A DNA stretch of 64,000 nucleotides from Aldersonia sp036524855 (GCA_036524855.1 DATDBL010000399.1:14518-78517), one strand, 5' to 3'. Numbered from the stretch's first letter, positions 53,334-61,942 are shown. A program made the numbers and translations. Notes: generated by a model not told the origin, from the letters alone.

Positions 53334-54134
53334 TTGAACCAGTTCGAAGGAAGCGTCGCCCTGATCACCGGCGGCGCGCGCGGTATCGGCGCCGCGACGG
53401 CGCGAACCGTGGCCGCGCGGGGCGCGAGGGTCGTCGTCGCCGACCTGCCCGGATCCGGTGGCGATCAGGTGGCCGCCGAAATCGGTGGTGAGTTCGCCGC
53501 CCTCGACGTCACCGACGAGCGGGGATGGGCCGAGGTGGTCGCGGGCGTCGTCGACCGCCACGGGAGACTGGACGTGCTGGTCAACGCGGCCGGGATCGTC
53601 GGTGATGTCGTCAACGGCGCCCTGGACCAGATCTCGCTCGACGACTGGCGCAAGGTGATCGCGGTGAACCTGGACGGCACGTTCCTCGGGTGCCGGGAAG
53701 CGATGACGGTGATGCGCCGCCACGGACGAGGATCGATCGTCAACCTCGCCTCGGTCGGCGCCTACTACCCGACCGTCCAGAACGCCGCCTACGGCGCGAG
53801 CAAGGGCGCGGTCACCTCGCTGACGAAGACTGTGGCCCTGTTCGGCAGCCAGGACGGCGGTCGGGTGCGGTGCAACTCCGTGCACCCCGGACAGATCGCG
53901 ACGCCGATGCTTTCCGGGATCAAAGACGAACTGCAGCAACGTTTCGCGCAGAACTCGCCCGACGGTGGTCAGGTGGCCACGCTGCAACGACCGGATTCTC
54001 TGGCCCGGATGCCGTTGGGCCAAGGACAGCCCGAGGACGTGGCCAACCTCATCGCCTTCCTGGCATCGGAGGAGGCCGGCTACATCACCGGCGCCGAGTT
54101 CACCGTCGACGGCGGCTGGCGGCTGCTGCGCTGA
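53334..54134 (+). CDS. Short-chain dehydrogenase/reductase, copy 2
   Basis: 266-residue SDR with GGARGIGAAT, NAAG, catalytic LASVGAYYP with YGASK, and the ending YITGAEFTVDGGWRLLR. It is closely similar along its length to the SDR at 41296-42111, including the unusual INAAGIVGDVVNGALD/VNAAGIVGDVVNGALD segment. The TTG start at 53334 is preceded by GAAGGAG. It is the first gene of a four- or five-gene set with an MDR reductase, a TetR regulator, a VOC protein and an AhpD-like protein. Confidence 0.92.
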   Translation: MNQFEGSVALITGGARGIGAATARTVAARGARVVVADLPGSGGDQVAAEIGGEFAALDVTDERGWAEVVAGVVDRHGRLDVLVNAAGIVGDVVNGALDQISLDDWRKVIAVNLDGTFLGCREAMTVMRRHGRGSIVNLASVGAYYPTVQNAAYGASKGAVTSLTKTVALFGSQDGGRVRCNSVHPGQIATPMLSGIKDELQQRFAQNSPDGGQVATLQRPDSLARMPLGQGQPEDVANLIAFLASEEAGYITGAEFTVDGGWRLLR

Positions 54135-54232
54135 TCCCGGCGCAGGGATCGCCGCCGGCAACCGTGCCGGCATCTCGCCGAGTCCGCCACACCCACGCCC
54201 TACCCGCCTTCGACGACAAGGAACTGCTTCCG

Positions 54233-55231
54233 ATGACCACCACCACAACAACCACGCGCGCACTCGTCGGGGGTCTGGCACCCGAATGGGCCTACCGTGA
54301 TGTCGAGGTGCCCGGCCCGGGCCCTGGTCAGATTCTCGTCCGGGTCCGTTTGGCGGCGCTCAACCGCGCCGATCTGTACATGCTCGCCGGCACCTACAGC
54401 CCGAACACCAAGACCAGCGACGTCTTCACCGCGGGTCTCGAGCTGGCTGGCGAGGTCGAGGCCGTCGGGACCGGTGTGAGCACCTTCGCCGTCGGCGATC
54501 GGGTGATGGGCGCGGGACTGGGCGCCTTCGCCGGTCACGCGCTGATCGATCACCGGCACGCGCTCGCGGTCCCCGCCTCGCTGAGCTGGACCGACGCCGC
54601 CGCGCTGCCGGTGGGCCTGGCCACCGAACACGACGCCCTGGTCACTCAGGGCGGATTCGCCGCCGGGGAGCGTGTCCTCGTCGTGGGGGCCACCACCGGG
54701 ATCGGCCTGATCGGTGTGCAGCTCGCCAAGGCGCTCGGCGCGGGGCTGGTCGTCGCGACCACCACCTCCGACACCAAAGCACGCACCCTGCGGGAGGTCG
54801 GGGCGGACGTGGTGGTCAACACCATGACCGACAGCCTCGTCGAGGTCGTGCACGGGGTCACCGACGGCGCCGGTGTCGACCTCGTGCTCGACCACATCGG
54901 CGGACAGCTGTTCGCCCAGCTGCTGTCCGCCACACGAGTGCGGGGGAGCATCGTCAACATCGGCCGGCTCGGGGGCGCCCAGACCACGATCGACCTCGAC
55001 GTCGTCTCGTTCCGCCGCCTGCGCGTGCAGGGCACGACCTTCAGCGTGCGCACCGCCGAAGAGCGTGGCGATGTCTACGCGGCGCTGGCGACCGAGGTGC
55101 TGCCCGTGGTTGCCGACGGCCGGGTCCGTCCCGTCGTCGACCGGGTCTTCCCCTTCGGCGCGGCTCACGAAGCCGCGGACTACCTGCGCTCGGGAGCGCC
55201 CGTCGGCAAGCTGGTCCTCGAAATGCCCTGA
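54233..55231 (+). CDS. Zinc-independent medium-chain (quinone oxidoreductase-like) reductase
   Basis: 332-residue MDR protein. The N-terminal GroES-like domain has LAALNRADLYMLAGTY and GLELAGEVEAVG. The cofactor domain has VLVVGATTGIGLIGVQLAKALGA and later LDHIGGQLF. Zinc-ligand cysteines of classical alcohol dehydrogenases are absent, as in quinone oxidoreductases and enoyl reductases. It uses NADPH to reduce an enone or quinone-like substrate, which is not defined here. The first residues are a run of threonines (M then six or more T). Confidence 0.9.
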   Translation: MTTTTTTTRALVGGLAPEWAYRDVEVPGPGPGQILVRVRLAALNRADLYMLAGTYSPNTKTSDVFTAGLELAGEVEAVGTGVSTFAVGDRVMGAGLGAFAGHALIDHRHALAVPASLSWTDAAALPVGLATEHDALVTQGGFAAGERVLVVGATTGIGLIGVQLAKALGAGLVVATTTSDTKARTLREVGADVVVNTMTDSLVEVVHGVTDGAGVDLVLDHIGGQLFAQLLSATRVRGSIVNIGRLGGAQTTIDLDVVSFRRLRVQGTTFSVRTAEERGDVYAALATEVLPVVADGRVRPVVDRVFPFGAAHEAADYLRSGAPVGKLVLEMP

Positions 55232-55319
55232 TCCCAGGGGCAGCCTGCAGGCGAGCACCCCGTCACGGACCGCCGATACCGCACATCGGTCCCGTGCCCC
55301 ACACCGACCAGGAGAACCC

Positions 55320-56134
55320 ATGATTCCCGCCGAGCTTGCGGCACACCGATCGAGCGGTCGGGACGCCCTCGTGAGCGCGCCCGCCGCGGTGGGGGCGTCT
55401 GTCGAAGTCCGGTCCTCGACTCCGCGACCGATTACCGTCGGCCTCACACGACGCCGCGGTACAGGAGGATCGTTGACTCGCAATGGTCTTGCCCCCCGCC
55501 GCTCGCAGGAAGAACGACGCGCCGAGGCCGAACAACGCCTCCTCGAAGCGGCCGCCGAACTGATCGGCGAGGTCGGCGCCACCCGGGTGACACTCGCCGC
55601 CATCGGCGAGCGCGCCGGCTACAGCCGCGGCCTGGTCACCCACCACTTCGGTTCCAAGGCCGCCTTGATGCAGCGTCTCGTCGAAGTGGTCACCGTCCAG
55701 TTCCGCGACGCCATGCGGGAGGACCGCGCGACCGGGTCGGCCATGAACGCGGTCATGGGCATGGTGCGGACCTACTTCGAGGTCGTTGCCGACCTGCGAC
55801 CGATCAACCGCGCCCGACTCGCGTTGTGGGCGAATGCGGTCGCCGGCGACGCGGCAGAGGTGCGCCCCCCATGGTTGCCGCCGACCGCACGTTCCGCAAC
55901 GGCATCGCCACCGACATCGAACGCGGCATCGCCTCCGGCGAATTCCCCGTCACCGTGCACCCCCAGGGCCTCGCGACCGTCATGGTCGCGATGCTGCGCG
56001 CAGTCACACTCGAATCGTTGCTCGACGAGGAAGTCGACCTCGAAGCCTGCCGCAGCGAAATCGAGCAACTGCTCACCGAACGACTCCGCGCCAGCGGAGC
56101 TCCACCCACCCCCAACAAGGAGAAGAAACCATGA
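55320..56134 (+). pseudogene. TetR-family regulator with a one-base frame break
   Basis: Starts at ATG 55320 behind AGGAG. The long N-terminal tail is not conserved. The HTH lies in LLEAAAELIGEVGATRVTLAAIGERAGYSRGLVTHHFGSKAALMQRL. The frame breaks at the six-C run 55865-55870: adding one C gives VRPPMVAADRTFRNGIATDIERGIASGEFPV and a normal C-terminus to 56134. The stop overlaps the ATG of the VOC gene. If the break is a sequencing error, the regulator is complete and translated just ahead of the VOC gene. Confidence 0.82.
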
Positions 56135-56667
56135 GCAAGATTTTCGGCAGCATCGCCCAGGTGGGCTACGTCGTGCACGATCTGCAGGCCTCGATGGAGC
56201 ACTGGATCGAGCAGGGCGTCGGCCCCTGGTTCTACACCGAATGCGTACAGACGGACTACTTCCGTCACCGCGGCGTCGACTCCGACATGAAGATGGCCGT
56301 CGCCCTCGCCAATTCCGGCGACGTGCAGATCGAGCTGATCCAGCAACTCAACGACGCCCCCTCGCTCTACAAGGAATTCCTCGATTCCGGCCGCGAGGGA
56401 ATGCAGCACGTCGCCTACTGGACCCACGACTTCCAGGGCCTCTACGACAAGGCCCTCTCCCTCGGCTACGTCGTCGGCCAGGAGGGCAGCATCGGCGGCT
56501 CCCAGGGACGCTTCGCCTACCTCGACACCGAACGAGAGACCGGCACGATCATCGAGATCTCCGACATCAGCGGCCCCAAGGGGGAGCGCTTCAAGTTCAT
56601 TCGCGAAGCCGCCGCCAACTGGGACGGCAGCGACCCGATCCGCGTACGCAAGCCCCTCGCCAGCTAG
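56131..56667 (+). CDS. VOC family protein, copy 2
   Basis: 178-residue vicinal oxygen chelate protein, paralogue of that at 40766-41299. Shared patterns include QVGYVVHDL, GPWFYTE, ALANSGDVQIELIQ, MQHVAYWTHDF and the ending AANWDGSDPIR. The probable metal ligands (E in QIELIQ, H in QHVAYW, E in IIEIS) are present. Translation is coupled to the TetR gene by an ATGA overlap. Two copies near two SDR copies suggest a shared chemical step. Confidence 0.85.
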   Translation: MSKIFGSIAQVGYVVHDLQASMEHWIEQGVGPWFYTECVQTDYFRHRGVDSDMKMAVALANSGDVQIELIQQLNDAPSLYKEFLDSGREGMQHVAYWTHDFQGLYDKALSLGYVVGQEGSIGGSQGRFAYLDTERETGTIIEISDISGPKGERFKFIREAAANWDGSDPIRVRKPLAS

Positions 56668-56812
56668 GCCGGGTCAAGCCCGGAACGACTCACCGACACA
56701 GCACAATCGACCGAACCGACGCGCGCCACCCGATTCCGTGACGCCGTCGGTTCGCCCCTGGGCGACCGTGGACTCACACGGCACCCGACCAAACCCACCG
56801 GAAGGACACCCC

Positions 56813-57334
56813 ATGCTCTACCCCGATGTCGCCGCGCTCCCGCAGCCCCTTCAGGACGCGCTGACCAGCCGCGCCCCCGCCAACATCTACCGCATGGTCA
56901 CCCACTCGCCCGGCATGGCGATTCCGTTTCTCGAGATGGCCGATGCGATCTTCGCGGGCAACTCGCTGCCGGCGGACTGGCGGGAACTGGCCATCCTGCG
57001 GGTTGGCCACGCCTACCGCGCACCCTACGAGATCCATCACCACGAGCGGATCGCTCGCCGCGACGGCCTCAGCGAGGCCGGAATCGCGGCGGCAGCCACC
57101 GGTTCGACCGACGGACTGCCCGCCGAATACGTCGAAATCCTGTCCTGGACCGATCGACTGCTCGCCGAACACACCCTCACCGGGCCCGACCGGGATCACG
57201 CGCTCACGGTGCTCACCGTCACGCAACTGGCCGATCTCGTGCTGACCGTCGGTTTCTATCAGCTGGTGTGCAACTTCCTCAATACGTTCGAGGTGACCAC
57301 CGCCAGTGAACTCCTGGCGGCCGACGCGTCCTGA
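56813..57334 (+). CDS. Carboxymuconolactone decarboxylase/AhpD-like family protein
   Basis: 173-residue helical protein. The family region is LPADWRELAILRVGHAYRAPYEIHHHERIARRDGLSEAGIAA. The CxxC pair of peroxidase-type AhpD is replaced by residues RAPYEIHHH, so it is not a thiol peroxidase. It ends with LVLTVGFYQLVCNFLNTFEV. Related proteins without the cysteines occur in ring-cleavage and lactone pathways. The ATG at 56813 is preceded by GGAAGGA. Confidence 0.85.
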   Translation: MLYPDVAALPQPLQDALTSRAPANIYRMVTHSPGMAIPFLEMADAIFAGNSLPADWRELAILRVGHAYRAPYEIHHHERIARRDGLSEAGIAAAATGSTDGLPAEYVEILSWTDRLLAEHTLTGPDRDHALTVLTVTQLADLVLTVGFYQLVCNFLNTFEVTTASELLAADAS

Positions 57335-57500
57335 CCCCGCACCACGGCGGCTCGATCCGCCCTGTCCCACCAACTCGGTGCCAGCATCGCGGTGCGGGCG
57401 GCCGGGCACGGCGGCATCGACCACCCATCATCATCGGATCATCCAACGCACCTCCGCGTTTGGAGCGATTCCGATCCGGGAAACCGCTGTCTCGACATCT

Positions 57501-57515
57501 CCGCCCTTCGGGCGG
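57501..57515. terminator. Short GC hairpin between convergent genes
   Basis: CCGCCC, loop TTC, GGGCGG: a perfect hairpin in the 275-base convergent gap between the AhpD-like gene and the QsdR-type regulator. No T-run follows, as is usual in high-GC actinobacteria. It may end transcription in either direction. Confidence 0.45.
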
Positions 57516-57609
57516 CAGTCGGGCGTGGCGTCGTCGTGACAGGCCGGGTGGCAGCCCGGGCCTGGAACGCGACGGCGCCGCGGCGGTCGCTCATCGAGGC
57601 CGGTTGTGC

Positions 57610-58290
57610 TCAGTCGCGCAGCAGTGCCGCCGTCGCCTGTTCGATCTTGGCCGGATCGGGTTCGTCGCCGGTGATGATGTCGGTGTAGAGGAACGTCTCG
57701 ACGATCCGGACGAGCAGGTAGGCCATGTCGCGCAGGGGAAGTGAGAGCGTGAGCGCGCCGTGCTCGACCTCGTCGCGCAGTATCTCCCCCACGGCGGCGA
57801 CGACGCGGCCCTGGACGGTGCCGGCAGCGGTGGTGAGAACCCTCAGCGCGCGCTCCGGCTCGCGGTGCAGGTACGCGCGGAAGTAGTCCGCGGTGTGCAT
57901 CAGCTCGGCGTAGCGGCGCAGCACGCGGGCGACCCTGACTCCGCCCCGCCCCCGCACGGACTGCTGCGCCTGTTCCAGGGTGGGCTGTGCCAGCGACCAG
58001 AGGACTTCGGCGAGCAGGTCGTCGCGGCTGCCGACCCAGCGGAACAGTGTCGCCCGGCTCACGCCGAGTTCCTCCGCGAGCTCCCGCATCTCGATGCGGC
58101 GGTTCTCCTTGAACCACTGCCGTGCCAGCCGGAACGCGGTGAGCGCGTCCGGCTTGTGGTCCGTCTCGGCCAGGAGACGAGACAGCTTCGTGTCGCTGAT
58201 CGCACACACCTCCCGGTGTTGCTGGATCACGTGCGGTGCCGACGACTGCACACCGGGGCCCTTGGGCTGAGCGTTGTACTTCTGCAGCAT
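57610..58290 (-). CDS. TetR-family regulator of the QsdR type
   Basis: 226 residues at the longest. The HTH is in MRELAEELGVSRATLFRWVGSRDDLLAEVLWSLAQPTLEQA, the QsdR-like signature. The C-terminal domain includes RRYAELMHTADYFRAYLHREPERAL and RIVETFLYTDIITGDEPD. The true start is unsure; the first 25-30 residues are poorly conserved and GTG or later codons are possible. QsdR-type regulators in Rhodococcus control lactone catabolism, which fits a Baeyer-Villiger/lactone context but is not proof. Confidence 0.85.
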   Translation of the reverse strand: MLQKYNAQPKGPGVQSSAPHVIQQHREVCAISDTKLSRLLAETDHKPDALTAFRLARQWFKENRRIEMRELAEELGVSRATLFRWVGSRDDLLAEVLWSLAQPTLEQAQQSVRGRGGVRVARVLRRYAELMHTADYFRAYLHREPERALRVLTTAAGTVQGRVVAAVGEILRDEVEHGALTLSLPLRDMAYLLVRIVETFLYTDIITGDEPDPAKIEQATAALLRD

Positions 58291-58328
58291 CCTACTGAAC
58301 GTTGCACATCGCTGCGTCGACAGAGAAC

Positions 58329-58490
58329 GTCCTGCGCGCGATCGCGGGTCAGCCCGATCAGGCCGGCCATGCTCGCGGCGTAGGCGGACCGGGGCGGACC
58401 TGCGGTGGTGAGGCCGAGCCCCGAGGAGGCGCCGGTGACGATGGCGACGCGGCCGTCGAGTCTGAATCGATCGGCACCGACATGGGTTCC
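58329..58490 (-). pseudogene. SDR remnant with internal deletion
   Basis: The minus-strand frame encodes RFRLDGRVAIVTGASSGLG, the start of an SDR, and after a few residues SAYAASMAGLIGLTRDRAQD, the catalytic YxxSK region of the same family (with M for K). The 120 or so residues normally between are missing. It is a dead gene left by deletion, directly upstream of the QsdR-type regulator. Confidence 0.7.
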
Positions 58491-58498
58491 TCCTCTGT

Positions 58499-59023
58499 TC
58501 AGTCCTGAAGTTCGTCGGCGAGACCGACGGACTCCATCACCGACCACGTCGTGTCGACGTGGTGGGCGAGCATGACCAGGTCGCGTAGTTCGCCTTCGCG
58601 GTCACGGATGTGGTCGCGCAACAACGCCTCGCCAACGAATCCGAGACTGGCGAACATCGCGATCGCGTGTTCCTGCTCGGCCACGAGTTCGACGACGATC
58701 TTGCGCATTCCGGCGTCGTGCGATTCCGCCAGCGCACGCTGTGCCAGCGCACGGCCCAGTCCGGTACCGCGACGATCCGGACGGACGACGAGCCTGATCT
58801 CGGCCACGTGGTCGGACCACCCGGTGAGCGGGCGTACCGCCGCGTAGCCGGTGACGGTGTCTGCGTCGGTGGCGACCCACCGCAGCCCGCCCTCGCGGAT
58901 CCACGCCCGCACCGCGGTCGCGGTGACGTCATCCTTGACGAAGGTCAGATCGCCGCTCGGAAGTTCGGCGAAGAACCGGACCAGGGCGTCGGTGTGACCG
59001 GGTGTCAGAGCGTCGATGCTCAT
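58499..59023 (-). CDS. GNAT-family N-acetyltransferase
   Basis: 174-residue acetyltransferase. The acetyl-CoA pyrophosphate loop is in IRLVVRPDRRGTGLGRALAQRAL near residues 85-107; the later IVVELVAEQEHAIAMFASLGFVGEALLRDHIRD completes the fold. It overlaps the phaC stop by four bases (ATGA), so it is coupled to PHA synthase. Substrate unknown. Confidence 0.87.
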   Translation of the reverse strand: MSIDALTPGHTDALVRFFAELPSGDLTFVKDDVTATAVRAWIREGGLRWVATDADTVTGYAAVRPLTGWSDHVAEIRLVVRPDRRGTGLGRALAQRALAESHDAGMRKIVVELVAEQEHAIAMFASLGFVGEALLRDHIRDREGELRDLVMLAHHVDTTWSVMESVGLADELQD

Positions 59024-60111
59024 GCGTGCACCTCACTGAATCGTTGCAGGAATTCGAGAACGGTGGGGACGGTCGTCTTGGCCGCGGTCTTGCCGACCAC
59101 GAGGCCGATGTGGCCGGCGTCGAGGCGCAGTTCGTGCTTGTCCTGCGAGCCGACGAGGTCGATCAGCGGCGCCGACGCCGGTTCGGGGACGATGTGGTCG
59201 CGAGCGGCCAGGACGGTCAGGAACGGCACGGTGATGTCCGCCAGGTGCACGCGGTCACCTCCGACGACGAGACGATCGGTCATCATGGCGTTGTCGTGCA
59301 GCAGCATCCGCAGACTCTGGCGGGCGAGGGCGCCGGGAAACGGGACGTGGTCGGTGGCCCACCCTGCCATCGCCTGGTAGGCGGCGACATAGTCGTCGTT
59401 CCACAGCTTCTCCCACAGGTCGACGTAGCGGGTCACTTCGGCGGTGGGCCGCAACGACCGGAAGCCCTGCAGAATGATCGAGGCGGGAATGTTGCCGTTG
59501 TCGTCGAGGACGGCGTCGAGTTCGCGCTCGCCGCCAGCCACTCTCGCGTGCGGGCCGATCGCGGTGAAGTCCACGGGCGTGGCCATGACCGTCAGACTGC
59601 GCAGCGGCGAATCCGGGTGGTGGGCCGCGTGCAGCAGCGTCAACACCCCGCCGAAGCAGTAGCCCAGTAGGTTGATCGTCTCGGCGCCGGACACCTGTTG
59701 GACACGGCGGATCGCGGCCGGGATGTAATCGTCTACGTAGTCGGTGAATTCGTTGGCCGCGTCCCGCTCGTCGGGCACTCCCCAGTCGAGCAGGTACACG
59801 TCGAAGCCCGCGTCGAGCAGTCGCTCGACGAAGCTGTTGCCGGGGCTCAGATCCAAAGCATAGCTGCGGGAGACGAGGCTGAACACGATCAACAGCGGCG
59901 GCGACACCCGAGGCCCCTCGCTGCGGTAATGCCACAGCTGCGCGCGGCCGCTGCGCCACACCACATCCTTGGGGGTCAGCCCGACACCCGGGCCGACGGT
60001 TCCGGTCGCCAGGCGAATCCCGTTGCGTGCCCGTAGCGCGTTGCGTTCGATCTCCCGGCGGACCTGATCGACCACCGAGGCCGGGGCCGGCAGCGTCACC
60101 ACCGTCAGCAC
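59020..60111 (-). CDS. phaC: Polyhydroxyalkanoate synthase, class III PhaC-like
   Basis: 363-residue alpha/beta-fold synthase that polymerises (R)-3-hydroxyacyl-CoA on intracellular granules. The lipase-like box is GYCFGG with the nucleophile Cys152, the aspartate is in VLAARDHIVPE, and the histidine is in LDAGHIGLV. VYLLDWGVPDE and FTDYVDDYIPAAIRRV are typical PhaC segments. Length fits class III (about 355) rather than class I. The GTG at 60111 overlaps the preceding small gene by seven bases; the longer open frame upstream only shadows that gene. Confidence 0.87.
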   Translation of the reverse strand: MLTVVTLPAPASVVDQVRREIERNALRARNGIRLATGTVGPGVGLTPKDVVWRSGRAQLWHYRSEGPRVSPPLLIVFSLVSRSYALDLSPGNSFVERLLDAGFDVYLLDWGVPDERDAANEFTDYVDDYIPAAIRRVQQVSGAETINLLGYCFGGVLTLLHAAHHPDSPLRSLTVMATPVDFTAIGPHARVAGGERELDAVLDDNGNIPASIILQGFRSLRPTAEVTRYVDLWEKLWNDDYVAAYQAMAGWATDHVPFPGALARQSLRMLLHDNAMMTDRLVVGGDRVHLADITVPFLTVLAARDHIVPEPASAPLIDLVGSQDKHELRLDAGHIGLVVGKTAAKTTVPTVLEFLQRFSEVHA

Positions 60112-60419
60112 CCCCGCTCGGGCGCGACGGCGGCGGCCGCCGACTGCTGCTCCAGGCGCCGGTTCAGCCGACGCACCTCCCGGTCGAGAGCGCCGATCTG
60201 CGCCCGAAGCCGCGAGATATCCGTTCCAGCAGGAAGGTTCGCGAAATGCCAGACCCGGGCGGCCAGCCCGCCCGCCTGGCTGCGCAACTCGGAGTGCACC
60301 CGCACGCCCAATCGTGCCGCCGCAGCGAGACCGTCGCTGTGCACGAAGGACTCCAGCGGAGGGGCCACACGATGCTCCGCGGCGTCGTAGACCTGCCGCC
60401 ACCCTGGCGTATCCGACAT
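60105..60419 (-). CDS. Small coiled-coil protein coupled to phaC (PhaE/PhaR-like candidate)
   Basis: 104 residues from ATG 60419 behind GGAAGTGAG. The N-terminal half is mixed (APPLESFVHSDGLAAAARLGVRVHSEL). The second half is a heptad-like helix (DISRLRAQIGALDREVRRLNRRLEQQSA). Class III PHA synthases need a second subunit, and PhaE subunits carry a C-terminal helix of this character, though usually much longer. It could be a reduced synthase subunit or a granule-associated protein. The coupled position supports a joint role; homology is not shown. Confidence 0.6.
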   Translation of the reverse strand: MSDTPGWRQVYDAAEHRVAPPLESFVHSDGLAAAARLGVRVHSELRSQAGGLAARVWHFANLPAGTDISRLRAQIGALDREVRRLNRRLEQQSAAAAVAPERGC

Positions 60420-60571
60420 GTTGAGGCTCACTTCCCGATCAGGGTGAGTCGACGACCGCACCACCGCTGCTTCACCATGAAGCATGGGCTACCACGCATC
60501 AAAGATGCAACAATCTGAGATATGTTTCACTATCGATCAGATCTGACTCGATCCGGTGGGGAGGCGTTTCG

Positions 60572-60651
60572 GGAACCCGGCGCGCGGCGAGTCCGCCCGA
60601 AACACCCGCGACTTACGACGGCCGCCGGGGGAGTCGGCGTACGACCACACC
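60572..60651 (-). pseudogene. 80-bp relic of a second maleylpyruvate isomerase-like gene
   Basis: This stretch aligns without gaps to 61438-61517 inside the intact gene at 61274-61942; by hand count about 69 of 80 bases agree. On the minus strand it encodes YADSPGGRRKSRVFRADSPRAGF against SDADSRGGRRKLRVFRADSPHAGF. Nothing of the rest of the gene remains in the 380-base gap 60420-60798. Confidence 0.75.
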
Positions 60652-60798
60652 CACGGCGCGCCCGCTGCATGTCGCCAGCTGTCCCGCTCTGCGGGCTGGG
60701 ATGATCCCAAATCACCGATACGCTGCTCAGCCCGTCCCGGCGGGCGGGGACGCTCCCGGATGCTGACAAGGGAGTCGGGTTGCGGATAGGTTGGGTGG

Positions 60799-61062
60799 GT
60801 GGCCGCGACCCTTGCCGAGATCGAAGCCCGCGTCGCGGCTCTGGAAGCCGAGCGTGCGGATTACAAGGCCGTTCTGGCTGCGGTGAACGCGCTGTCGGGT
60901 CAGACACGTGAGCGGCTGGATCAGATCGACGCGAAGATCGACGGCGCCGAAGAGCGGCTGGGTGCGCGGATCGACGACACCAATGCTCGTGTGCGGTCGA
61001 TCGAGGAGAACGTCGCCGAAGTGAAGGATCTGTTGATCAGGGCGCTTGATCGCGGGCAGTGA
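60799..61062 (+). CDS. Small coiled-coil protein
   Basis: 87 residues from GTG 60799. Nearly the whole chain is a heptad-rich helix: TLAEIEARVAALEAERADYKAVL, then RERLDQIDAKIDGAEERLGARIDD, then VRSIEENVAEVKDLLIRAL. No membrane helix or catalytic motif. I recall similar orphan small helical proteins in Rhodococcus-like genomes, but no function. A following gap of 211 bases (61063-61273) shows nothing else. Confidence 0.65.
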   Translation: MAATLAEIEARVAALEAERADYKAVLAAVNALSGQTRERLDQIDAKIDGAEERLGARIDDTNARVRSIEENVAEVKDLLIRALDRGQ

Positions 61063-61273
61063 GTGTGAGGGCCGGCGGACATCGAGCTTCAGTTCTCCGA
61101 TTCGGTATCCGGCGGCCCGCTCTGCTCGCCCCATCGGCAACTTGACCGACATGCCATCGTCGGCGTTGCCCCCTGGCAGTCCCCGCGTGCCGCGCGGTCC
61201 ATCAAATCCCGGAGGTCGGCCCACAGGTCGACGTCATTGAGAAGGATCTCGCGGAGCGAGGCAGCACACTCGG

Positions 61274-61942
61274 CTAGTGTCCCGCCCGCATCGACTTCGC
61301 GAGCATCTTCGCGCCGTCGCCCTCGACCTGCCCGAGGGCGACGAACCGTCCAGTGAGCAGCAGGAGCAACGCGCCGACCGGTCCGCGGATCTCCGGTCCG
61401 GTCCCGGCCGCCCAGTCGGTGTCGGTGGCCACGAACCGGAACCCGGCGTGCGGCGAGTCCGCCCGGAACACCCGTAGCTTGCGTCGGCCGCCACGGGAGT
61501 CGGCGTCCGACCAGACCGATGACGCGACCGCGGCGGTCGGTACGGGCGGCATCTCGACGCGCCGACCGAGCGGCAGCGCGATGTCCTGCTCGTGCACGAG
61601 CAGATCGATCAGCGCCTCGTGCACGGTGAGGCCGATGTTCGGACGATGCGTTCCGACCGAAGCCGCGATCGCCGCGACCAGCTCGGCGGTCGGGCGCGCT
61701 GCACGCCGGCGGGCGGTGTCGCGGATGAGGCGGTTGGTACTGCCGCGTGCCCGCAGCGCGTCGAGTGCCAACCCGGGTGTCGGACGGATCGGCTGCATCG
61801 ACAGATGTGCCGCGACGTCGCGCACCGACCATCCCGCGCACAGCGACGGCTGCTGCCACTGGGCGGGGGACAGGTCGGTCAGCAGATCGACCACGCTGCG
61901 CCGTCGGTCGTCGACCGCCGCCCACAGTTCATCGTCGTGCAT
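61274..61942 (-). CDS. Maleylpyruvate isomerase family protein
   Basis: 222-residue DinB-like mycothiol-dependent enzyme. The N-terminal block LCAGWSVRDVAAHLSMQP carries the first metal-site histidine, and EALIDLLVHEQDIALPLGRR carries HEQD. The C-terminal SCP2-like part includes GFRFVATDTDWAAGTGPEIRGPVGALLLLLTGR. The start overlaps the preceding TetR gene by 14 bases, so the regulator probably controls it. A degenerate piece of a sister gene lies at 60572-60651. Confidence 0.87.
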   Translation of the reverse strand: MHDDELWAAVDDRRRSVVDLLTDLSPAQWQQPSLCAGWSVRDVAAHLSMQPIRPTPGLALDALRARGSTNRLIRDTARRRAARPTAELVAAIAASVGTHRPNIGLTVHEALIDLLVHEQDIALPLGRRVEMPPVPTAAVASSVWSDADSRGGRRKLRVFRADSPHAGFRFVATDTDWAAGTGPEIRGPVGALLLLLTGRFVALGQVEGDGAKMLAKSMRAGH

